Assembly (NCBI GenBank): GCA_023419315.1
Contig: JAEZYE010000044.1
Coordinates: 23,665 to 87,664, forward strand
Direction of reading: 5' to 3'
DNA: 64,000 nucleotides
Source: Pseudomonadota bacterium
GTDB taxonomy: Bacteria; Pseudomonadota; Gammaproteobacteria; Xanthomonadales; Xanthomonadaceae
Part shown: piece after piece, positions 51,374 through 59,126 of the stretch
Layout: each line of letters begins with the position of its first letter
How positions within the stretch are numbered: the stretch's first letter is position 1
Notes under the pieces: generated by a model
The model's database searches: none
The model's input: only the letters and a program-made list of their open reading frames with translations
What the model was told of the DNA's origin: nothing
Made by a program: the position numbers and the translations under genes

Positions 51374-51389
51374 TGCGATGTCCATCACA
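51374..51389. promoter_or_regulatory. CRP/Clp-like site upstream of rpfF
   Basis: TGCGATGTCCATCACA fits TGTGA-N6-TCACA with one mismatch. In Xanthomonadaceae the CRP homologue Clp responds to c-di-GMP, which RpfG controls, so a feedback loop on DSF synthesis is possible. The site is about 160 bases before the rpfF start. Confidence 0.55.
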
Positions 51390-51549
51390 TTTATCGACTT
51401 TGACCGGCTGGAATACCAGTGCGATGCCACATACATGGCGTGATGGAGCTTTTAACCTTTCGTTCAGGTGTAGCATCCGGCCGTGTCCGTCACATCCCCT
51501 TCCCGCACCGTTTCACCATCTGGCCTACCCCGCCAAACCAGGAGTCGTC

Positions 51550-52419
51550 ATGAACAACGTCGAAAAGCTGCAGCGCACCCGCCATTTCTCCACCATCCGT
51601 GCGGAGTCCGCCCCCGATGGCAACAGCCATTGGATGTACATGCACAATGACGCTCCGCGTGGTTCCCGCCCCTGCTTCCGCAGCGAGCTGCTGGACGAAA
51701 TGTGGAGCTTCACCTCGTCCATCACGCTGCGCGAGAGCGAGCGCCAGCCCGGCCGCCTGCGCCATTTCGTGCTCGCGTCCGCCTCGAACGCCTTCAACCT
51801 CGGTGGCGACCTCGACCTGTTCGCCAAGCTGATCCGCGCCAACAACCGCGAACATCTGCTGGCCTATGCGCGCCGCTGCATCGACGGCGTCTACACCCTG
51901 CACACCGGCCTGGGCGGTGACGTCCGGACAATTGCGCTGGTCCAGGGCGATGCGCTCGGCGGCGGCCTGGAAATGGCGCTGGCCTGCCACACCATCGTCG
52001 CCGAGGAAGGCGTCGAAATGGGTCTGCCGGAAGTGCTGTTCGGCCTGTTCCCGGGCATGGGCGCCTATTCCTTCCTGTGCAAGCGCGTGTCGCCGCAGCT
52101 GGCCGAGCGGATCATCCTGGAAGGCAACATGTACACCAGCGACGAATTCCACAAGATGGGCATCGTCGACGTGCTGGTGCCGAAGGGACAGGGCGAAGCC
52201 GCCGTGCAGGATCTGATCCGCCAGCAGCAGCGTGCGCCGTATTCGCACCTGGCGATGAATTCGGTGCGTGGAATCGCGCAGCGCGTGAGCTACGACGAAC
52301 TGATGAACATCACCGAGGTGTGGGTCGATACGGCGCTGGCGCTGGGCGACAAGTCGCTGCGCATGATGGAGCGCATCGTGCGTGCGCAGGAAAAGCGTGC
52401 CGGCAGCCAGGCTGCGTAA
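51550..52419 (+). CDS. rpfF: DSF synthase RpfF (enoyl-CoA hydratase/isomerase fold)
   Basis: A 289-residue protein, the same length as Xanthomonas RpfF, from ATG 51550 with AGGAG just upstream. The crotonase oxyanion region QGDALGGGLEMALACHTIVA and the catalytic pair Glu141 and Glu161 (ALGGGLE; GLPEVLFGLFPGMGAYSFL) fall at the exact RpfF positions. It makes cis-2-unsaturated fatty-acid signals from acyl-ACP. RpfC, encoded convergently, senses DSF and in Xanthomonas binds and restrains RpfF at low cell density. Confidence 0.97.
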   Translation: MNNVEKLQRTRHFSTIRAESAPDGNSHWMYMHNDAPRGSRPCFRSELLDEMWSFTSSITLRESERQPGRLRHFVLASASNAFNLGGDLDLFAKLIRANNREHLLAYARRCIDGVYTLHTGLGGDVRTIALVQGDALGGGLEMALACHTIVAEEGVEMGLPEVLFGLFPGMGAYSFLCKRVSPQLAERIILEGNMYTSDEFHKMGIVDVLVPKGQGEAAVQDLIRQQQRAPYSHLAMNSVRGIAQRVSYDELMNITEVWVDTALALGDKSLRMMERIVRAQEKRAGSQAA

Positions 52420-52560
52420 GCACCGATGCAATCGCCTGACCTGATGCGCCTTTGAATCAAGCCATCACAGGGGGCGGGGATTGCGCAAGGCAGTCACCGA
52501 ATGGCGGGTTGGCTTCGGCCGCCCGCCCGCACAGATGAAAACGCGGCGAGTCCGCTTCCT

Positions 52561-54759
52561 TCAGTTGTTCCGTTCGCTGTTGCCGCCCTGACCGGCGGAC
52601 TGCCGGGCGCGTTCGCGTGCTTCGAGCGCCGCGCGTCCCTGGGCAAGATACGAGTTGACCGCCGCCAGGCGCTGACGCCATTCGCGCGCTACCTGCCAAT
52701 CGGCCAGCCGCATCAGTTCACTCGCCGCCGCGGCGAGCTTCACCAGACCCAGGTTGCTCGCAACGCCCTTCAGCGCGTGCGCATGATCGCGCAGGTGCTC
52801 GCCCTGGCCGTGTTCCATTGCATGCGCCATCGCGCCAATGCAGCCGTCCGCATCGTTGAGGCACTGGGCGATGAACTCGCGCTCGAACGCCTCGCCCATG
52901 CTGAGCGCACTCAGTTCGTCGAGCACGGTGACGTCCAGAATTTCGTCGCCCATGCCGCGCGCGGACGACTGCGCGACCACGGGCGTAGCGGGCGCAATCG
53001 CACCGTTGGTGGCGATATCGGCCAGCGTATCCAGCAGTCGCGTGGCGACCACGGGCTTGGCGAGGAAGGCGCGCGCGCCGGCACGTTCGCAATTGCGGAT
53101 CGCATCCGGGGTGACGTCGGCGCTGAGGATCACGACCGGCGTCCGCTGCGGGCTGCCGGCTTCCATGACACGCAACTGCTTGAGCAGATCCAGACCGCTC
53201 ACGTCCGGCATGTGCAGGTCGCAGATCACTGCGTCGTAGTCGAACGACTCCAGCGCATTGAGCACTTCTTCACCGCCGTTGACGCAGGCGACGCGATGGC
53301 CGGCCTTCTGCAGCAGGCGCTGCACGACCATGCGGTTGGCTTCGTGATCATCGGCCACGAGGATCTGCATGCTGCGCACGCGGGCGCGGTGGCGCAGGAA
53401 CGGATCCGAGAACGCGATGATGTTTTCCGCACCGGCCGGCGCAGTTTCTTCCAGCCAGTTGGCGGGCGCGTGCACGGCCGGCGTGACCACGCGCGGCTGC
53501 ACTTCATCGAACGGCAGTTCGACCCAGAACGAACTGCCCCGCTGTTCGCTGCTTTCGAAACCGATCGTGCCGCCCATCGCTTCGGTCAGGCCCTTCGCGA
53601 TCGTCGTGCCCAGACCGGTGCCGCCGTAGCGGCGGGCCAGGCTGACATCCGCCTGCTCGAACGCCTCGAACAGGCGATCGCGTACCGACGCCGGAATGCC
53701 GATGCCGGTATCCGTCACCGTGAAACGCAGCCGGCTGTGCGGGCCGTTCGCATCCGCAACCGCGACATGTAAGCGCACCTCGCCCTGATCGGTGAACTTG
53801 ACCGCGTTGCCCGCGAGGTTCAGCAACACCTGGCGCAGGTGCCCGGAATCGCCGCGCAGCAGCCGCGGTACGTTGGGGTCGATCTGCACTTCGTAGTTGA
53901 GCTGCTTGCTGCGCGCCTGCGGCAGCAGGATCAAGCCGATGCTCTCCACCACTTCGCGCGGCGAGAACTCGACCACGTTGAGCTTCAGCTTGCCCGCTTC
54001 GATGGCGGAGATATCGAGCACGTCTTCGACCAGCGCCAGCAGGCTGCGGGTCGATGCCTGGATCGTCGAAAGGCATTCGCGCTGTTCGCTGTCCAGCCGT
54101 GTGGTCGCGAGCAGTTCCGACATGCCGGCCAGCCCGTTCAACGGCGTGCGGAACTCGTGGCTCATGTTGGCCAGGAAGCGGCTCTTGGCCTCGTTGGCGC
54201 GACGCGCCTCTTCGGTCGCGCGGGTCAGATCGCGCAGCAAGCCGGACAGGTACAGCGGAACGGCGACCAGGCCCGCCCACAGACCGAGGCCCAGCGGCAG
54301 GTTCTCTTTCCAGTAGTCATTGAGCGCCAGCACGATGCCGAAGCTGATGCAGGCCGAAGCCACCGCACCCAGCAGATAGCGATTGCCGTAACGCAGGCCG
54401 TTGCCGACCGTCACCCACATCAGGATCACGTACAGCCACGCGAGCGGCTCGCCCTTGAGCACCATCGCCACGGTCATCAGGCCGTAGTCGGTGATCATCC
54501 CGATGATGCGGCGGACATGGGATTTACCCGGCCGGATCAGGATTCCGATCATTATGGCAATGCCGACGCCCGCCCCGACTCCGCTCATGGCGGCGGACCA
54601 GCGGTACACGTCCGGCTCCAGCGTGCCGAGCACGGCGGAACCGGCCATGTAGGCGATGACGCCGAGGAAGATGACGATGCGGATCGCCGTCTGCCCGTGC
54701 TCGCTGTCCGGCCGATTGGCCAGACGGCTTTTCATCCAGGCGGCGAGATTGCGTTCCAT
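52561..54759 (-). CDS. rpfC: DSF sensor hybrid histidine kinase RpfC
   Basis: A 732-residue hybrid kinase. The N-terminal part has about five membrane helices (residues 25-175) that form the DSF input domain. His201 in FLANMSHEFRTPLNG is the DHp site. ATPase boxes N and G are LLNLAGNAVKFTD and RYGGTGLGTTIAKGL. The receiver Asp514 is in DAVICDLHMPD. A C-terminal HPt domain has the site HALKG near 661. All four parts are intact, as in Xanthomonas RpfC. Three nt separate it from the rpfG stop. Confidence 0.97.
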   Translation of the reverse strand: MERNLAAWMKSRLANRPDSEHGQTAIRIVIFLGVIAYMAGSAVLGTLEPDVYRWSAAMSGVGAGVGIAIMIGILIRPGKSHVRRIIGMITDYGLMTVAMVLKGEPLAWLYVILMWVTVGNGLRYGNRYLLGAVASACISFGIVLALNDYWKENLPLGLGLWAGLVAVPLYLSGLLRDLTRATEEARRANEAKSRFLANMSHEFRTPLNGLAGMSELLATTRLDSEQRECLSTIQASTRSLLALVEDVLDISAIEAGKLKLNVVEFSPREVVESIGLILLPQARSKQLNYEVQIDPNVPRLLRGDSGHLRQVLLNLAGNAVKFTDQGEVRLHVAVADANGPHSRLRFTVTDTGIGIPASVRDRLFEAFEQADVSLARRYGGTGLGTTIAKGLTEAMGGTIGFESSEQRGSSFWVELPFDEVQPRVVTPAVHAPANWLEETAPAGAENIIAFSDPFLRHRARVRSMQILVADDHEANRMVVQRLLQKAGHRVACVNGGEEVLNALESFDYDAVICDLHMPDVSGLDLLKQLRVMEAGSPQRTPVVILSADVTPDAIRNCERAGARAFLAKPVVATRLLDTLADIATNGAIAPATPVVAQSSARGMGDEILDVTVLDELSALSMGEAFEREFIAQCLNDADGCIGAMAHAMEHGQGEHLRDHAHALKGVASNLGLVKLAAAASELMRLADWQVAREWRQRLAAVNSYLAQGRAALEARERARQSAGQGGNSERNN

Positions 54760-54762
54760 GGA

Positions 54763-55902
54763 TCATTCCATCCCGGGACGACTCTGCACCGTCGAGTAGC
54801 GCTGGCAGATATCGTCCAGGCGCTCGCGTCCACGGATCAGCGCGTCCACGCAGTTCGGATCAAACAGCCGGCCGCGCTGCGCATACAGGTATGCCAGCGC
54901 CGCATCCTTGTCCCAGGCCTTCTTGTACGGGCGCGGCGAGATCAACGCATCGAACACGTCCGCAACCGCCACTATCCTGGCTTCCAACGGAATTTCGTCG
55001 CCAATCAGGCCGTCCGGGTAGCCGCTGCCGTCGTAGCGTTCGTGGTGGCGCAGCGCGATGACCGCGCCGGTCTGGATGAAGCGGTTCTGGCTGCCGGACA
55101 GCAACTGGTGGCCGATCTTGGGATGCCGGCGCATGACTTCGGTTTCTTCCTCGGTCAGCGGGCCGGCCTTCATCAGCACCGAATCGGGAATGGCGATCTT
55201 GCCCATGTCATGCAGCGGCGCGGCCAGTTCGATGGCGCGCACTTCGTCTTCCGACAGGCCCAGCTGTTCGGCGATCAGTGCCGCCACGTGCGCCATCCGC
55301 TCCAGATACGCGCTGGTGCCGCTGTCGCGGTACTCGATGGCGCGGGCCAGGCGCGAAAGTGTTTCGCGTTCGCGCTCTTCGACTTCATGCATGCTCGAGA
55401 GCAGTCGCTGCTCCAGCGAAAGCGCGCGCTGCTTGACGTTCTCGGACTGCTGGCGCAGTTGCAGCAGGTTGCGGCAGCGGGCACGCAGTTCGCGCGGACG
55501 CACCGGCTTGACCAGGAAATCGATGACGCCGGCTTCCAGCGCCGCCTGGCGGATCGGCTCGTCGCCGACCACGGTGATCAGGATGATGGGGATATCGCGA
55601 TGCAGCGGCAGGCGGCGGAACCGGCGGGCGAACTCCAGCCCGTCCATGCCCGGCATGCGGTAGTCCAGAAGCAGCAGATCGGTGCGGTTGCGTTCGCACC
55701 ATTCCAGCGCTACCTGGGGATCGCCGAAATCGTGCACGTTCAGTTCCGAGGCGATGTCCTCGATCACGTGGCGCAGCATCGTGCGCGCCGAAGTCTGGTC
55801 GTCGACGATGACGATATTCAAAGCGCTTCCCGCCCCTTGAGGCCACATGAAGTGGCTGTCGGGCAAGAATACTCCGGTGTTGGCTGCACTGGCATCTAAC
55901 AT
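54763..55902 (-). CDS. rpfG: HD-GYP response regulator RpfG (c-di-GMP phosphodiesterase)
   Basis: A 379-residue regulator from ATG 55902 (AGGGA upstream), close to the 378 of Xanthomonas RpfG. The receiver has LLLLDYRMPGMDG with Asp80, matching the known phosphosite. The HD-GYP domain has PLHDMGKIAIPD (metal-binding HD), HHERYDGSGYPDG and the RIVAVADVFDALISPRPYK block. It degrades c-di-GMP when activated by RpfC, linking DSF to virulence, exoenzyme and biofilm output. No rpfH gene is present between it and rpfC. Confidence 0.97.
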   Translation of the reverse strand: MLDASAANTGVFLPDSHFMWPQGAGSALNIVIVDDQTSARTMLRHVIEDIASELNVHDFGDPQVALEWCERNRTDLLLLDYRMPGMDGLEFARRFRRLPLHRDIPIILITVVGDEPIRQAALEAGVIDFLVKPVRPRELRARCRNLLQLRQQSENVKQRALSLEQRLLSSMHEVEERERETLSRLARAIEYRDSGTSAYLERMAHVAALIAEQLGLSEDEVRAIELAAPLHDMGKIAIPDSVLMKAGPLTEEETEVMRRHPKIGHQLLSGSQNRFIQTGAVIALRHHERYDGSGYPDGLIGDEIPLEARIVAVADVFDALISPRPYKKAWDKDAALAYLYAQRGRLFDPNCVDALIRGRERLDDICQRYSTVQSRPGME

Positions 55903-56235
55903 GGAATTCCCTGAACTCGCCGCTGGAACGGTTGATCGGAACGTGGGACGCGCACACCAGCACCCTCGTTCCTTCGCTGGCTGACACGGTATAGCGGCAT
56001 CATTGCGGGAAATCTGATGCAGAAAGCGTGCCATCCCGGTGGGAAACTGAACGTCCTTGCGCGAAACATGACCGCGATCACGCTGGATGGCGCTGGCGCG
56101 GGGGCGAAACCGGATCGCGCCCCAGTGTATCGGCGGATACAGCGGCGTGCCTTGCCGGATCCCGACGCAGCCGTTTGGACCCGGTGCGTCACTCCTGCCC
56201 CATGAGGGCAGTCCGGTGGTCGCCGCGGCCGAAGA
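55903..56235. other. Spacer between rpfG and lysS
   Basis: About 330 bases with no gene or RNA that I can support. It must hold the rpfG promoter (- strand) and the end of the lysS transcript. No strong hairpin with a T-run is visible, and no clear -35/-10 pair could be placed. Confidence 0.5.
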
Positions 56236-57759
56236 TCAGCCGTGGTGTTCGGGCCGCATGTAGGGGAACAGCAGCACATCACGAATCGAGTCCGAGCCGG
56301 TCATCATCATGACCATGCGATCGATGCCGATGCCCAGTCCACCGGTCGGCGGCAGCCCCACTTCCAGCGCGCGGATGTAGTCGGCGTCGTAGTGCATAGC
56401 TTCGTCATCGCCGCCCTCCTTCGCCTCGACCTGTGCCTGGAAGCGTGCCGCCTGGTCTTCGGGATCGTTGAGCTCGGAGAAACCGTTGGCGATCTCCTTG
56501 CCGTTGATGAACAGTTCGAAGCGATCCGTGTAGCCGGGATCGCGATCGTTGGCGCGTGCCAGCGGAGACACTTCGACGGGATGATCGGTGATGAAGGTCG
56601 GCTGGATCAGCGTGTGCTCGACCGTCTTCTCGAAGATTTCCAGCAGCAGCTTGCCCCAGCCATACGACGGCTTCACGTTGATGCGCAGGCGTTCGCAATG
56701 GCGCACGAGCGCGTCGCGATCGGTGCAATCGGCCAGGCTGATGTCCGGATTGTGGTGGCGCACCGCTTCGTCCATGCGCCAGCGGCGGAATGCCGGCTCC
56801 AGATCGATGTCGCGTCCTTCCCATGTCACGCTGCCAGTGCCGAGCACTTCATGCGCGACATCGCGGATGACCGATTCGGTCAGGTCCATGATCTCGTTGT
56901 ACGTGGCGTAGGCCTCGTACAACTCCAGCATGGTGAACTCCGGGTTGTGCCGCGTACTCACGCCCTCGTTGCGGAAATTGCGGTTGATTTCGTAGACGCG
57001 CTCCAGTCCACCGACGACCAGCCGCTTCAGGTAGAGCTCCGGCGCAACGCGCAGATAGAGATCCAGATCGAGCGCGTTGTGATGGGTGACGAACGGCTTG
57101 GCCGCCGCGCCGCCGGGGATGTAATGCATCATCGGCGTTTCCACTTCCAGGAAGCGGCGCGCATCCAGCCACTCGCGCATCGCGCGGATGATTTTCGAGC
57201 GCTTGATGAAGACTTCGCGCGCTTCCGGCGTGACAATCAGATCGACATAACGCTGGCGGTAGCGCTGCTCGACGTCCGACAGCCCGTGCCACTTGTCCGG
57301 CAGCGGGCGCAGGGCCTTGGTCAGCAGGCGCAGCGCGTCGGCCTTGACCGAAAGTTCGCCGGTCCGGGTGCGGGTGAGCGCGCCCTCGACGGCGATGATG
57401 TCGCCGATGTCCCAGCCCTTGAACGCGTCATAGACCTCGCCCAGCGTGTTCGACTGCAGGAACAGCTGGATGCGTCCGGACTCGTCCTGGATCTGCACGA
57501 AGCTGGCCTTGCCCATCACGCGCTTGGCCATCAGGCGTCCGGCCAGGCTGACGCGGCGGCCGCCGGCTTCCAGCGCTTCGGCCGTCCACAGCTCCTGATC
57601 CGCGTATTCGGCCTGCAGGTCGCCGGCGAAGGTGCCGCGGCGGAAGTCGTTCGGATAGGCGATGCCCTGCCCGCGCAAGGCCGTGAGTTTCGCGCGGCGC
57701 TCGGCGATGAGGCTGTTCTCGTCGGCGGGTGCGGGCGTCGCGGGCGTCTGTTCGGTCAT
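56236..57759 (-). CDS. lysS: Lysine-tRNA ligase, class II
   Basis: A 507-residue class II LysRS. The N-terminal OB fold binds the anticodon (RVSLAGRLMAKRVMGKASFV ... IGDIIAVEGALTRTRTGELS). Catalytic motif 1 is near RSKIIRAMREWLDARRFLEV, motif 2 is YEINRNFRNEGVSTRHNPEF, and motif 3 is GGLGIGIDRMVMMMTG. Length is normal. It follows prfB on the same strand, the conserved gammaproteobacterial pair. Confidence 0.98.
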   Translation of the reverse strand: MTEQTPATPAPADENSLIAERRAKLTALRGQGIAYPNDFRRGTFAGDLQAEYADQELWTAEALEAGGRRVSLAGRLMAKRVMGKASFVQIQDESGRIQLFLQSNTLGEVYDAFKGWDIGDIIAVEGALTRTRTGELSVKADALRLLTKALRPLPDKWHGLSDVEQRYRQRYVDLIVTPEAREVFIKRSKIIRAMREWLDARRFLEVETPMMHYIPGGAAAKPFVTHHNALDLDLYLRVAPELYLKRLVVGGLERVYEINRNFRNEGVSTRHNPEFTMLELYEAYATYNEIMDLTESVIRDVAHEVLGTGSVTWEGRDIDLEPAFRRWRMDEAVRHHNPDISLADCTDRDALVRHCERLRINVKPSYGWGKLLLEIFEKTVEHTLIQPTFITDHPVEVSPLARANDRDPGYTDRFELFINGKEIANGFSELNDPEDQAARFQAQVEAKEGGDDEAMHYDADYIRALEVGLPPTGGLGIGIDRMVMMMTGSDSIRDVLLFPYMRPEHHG

Positions 57760-57861
57760 GTCGGTTGGCGTGTGCGTTGGTTTTGCGGGCGGATGCGGGC
57801 GAAGAGCGACTCGGTGGAGCGAGCATGCCTGAGGTCGGGAGCGGGACGGGCCCGCACCGGA

Positions 57862-58987
57862 TCAGGCGTCGATGCGTTTGGCGCCGGCTTCCAGGCCGGA
57901 CTTGAGGCTGGCTTCGAGGAACTCGTCCAGATCGCCGTCGAGCACCTTCTGGGTGTCGGTGCGTTCGATGCCGGTGCGCAGATCCTTGATGCGGCTCTGA
58001 TCGAGCACGTAGTTGCGGATCTGGCTGCCCCAGCCAATGTCGGACTTGGTTGCTTCCAGCGCGCTCTTCTCGGCGTTGCGCTTCTGGATTTCGATTTCGT
58101 AGAGCTTGGCCTTCAGCATCTTCATCGCGCGATCGCGGTTGGCGTGCTGGCTGCGCTCGGTCTGGCAGGCCACCACCACGCCGCTGGGCACGTGGGTGAT
58201 GCGCACGGCCGATTCGGTCTTGTTGACGTGCTGGCCACCGGCGCCCGAAGAGCGATAGACGTCGGTCTTCAGGTCGGCCGGATTGATGTCGATGTCGATG
58301 TTGTCATCGACTTCCGGCGACACGAACACCGAGGTGAAGCTGGTATGGCGGCGGTTGTCGGAATCGAACGGCGACTTGCGCACGAGGCGGTGCACGCCGA
58401 TTTCGGTCTTCAGCCAGCCGTAGGCGTAATCGCCTTCGACGCGGAACGTCGCGGACTTGATGCCGGCGACTTCGCCATCGCTGGCTTCCATCAGTTCGAC
58501 TTTCCAGCCGCGCGAGTCGGCCCAGCGCAGGTACATGCGCAGCAGGATTTCCGCCCAGTCCTGCGCTTCGGTGCCGCCGGCGCCGGCCTGGATATCGACG
58601 AATGCGTTGGCGCTGTCCATCTCGCCGGAGAACATGCGCTGGAATTCGAGCTTGTCGACGTGGGTGGCATAGCGCTCCACGTCGTCCACCACGGCCTGCG
58701 CGGTTTCCTCGTCGTTTTCGCTTTCGGCCAGATCCAGCAGTTCGCTGGCGCCGGTCAGACCTTCATCGAGTTCGCGGATGCCGTTGACGGTCTTGTCCAG
58801 CAGCGAGCGCTCGCGCCCCAGTTGCTGGGCGTATTCGGGGTTGTTCCAGATGTCCGGGCTTTCCAGCTCGCGGTTGACCTCTTCCAGGCGTTCGCGCTTG
58901 GAATCGTAGTCAAAGATACCCCCGTAGCGAGGCCAACCGTTCCTGCAGATCGGCGATGCACTGGCGGATGGGGTTCAGTTCGATCAT
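57862..58987 (-). CDS. prfB: Peptide chain release factor 2 (programmed +1 frameshift)
   Basis: The gene starts at ATG 58987. Codon 26 is an in-frame TGA at 58912-58910 within CTTTGAC, preceded by a GGGGG Shine-Dalgarno-like run (CTACGGGGGTATCTTTGAC). A +1 shift joins 25 residues (MIELNPIRQCIADLQERLAS, LRGYL) to 349 more, giving 374, the usual RF2 length. The RF2 motifs SPF (RKSPFDSDN) and GGQ (SSGAGGQHVNKTE) are intact. RF2 reads UGA and UAA; the shift senses RF2 level. Confidence 0.97.
58909..58915 (-). other. prfB programmed +1 frameshift site
   Basis: On the - strand the slippery heptamer is CTTTGAC, with the UGA stop read as L-then-D after the shift, and a G-rich anti-SD partner three bases upstream. 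This is the classic RF2 autoregulation element. Confidence 0.95.
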
Positions 58988-59126
58988 GGCGAGGCAGGCG
59001 GGCAGAAAAACGGTCGGCAAGGATAGCAGAGCCACGCCGCAGGCTGGTTTTCACGGGGCGTCATCGCCGAAGGCTGGAACGGAAATTGCAGATCCCTCAT
59101 GCTCACCTCCCCCGTCGAAACGCGCG

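Noticed and set aside
56090..56130. GC-rich hairpin-like sequence in the rpfG-lysS spacer as a terminator
   Set aside because: The arms GGGGCG and CGCGCCCC do not pair cleanly, and there is no T-run on the lysS side.
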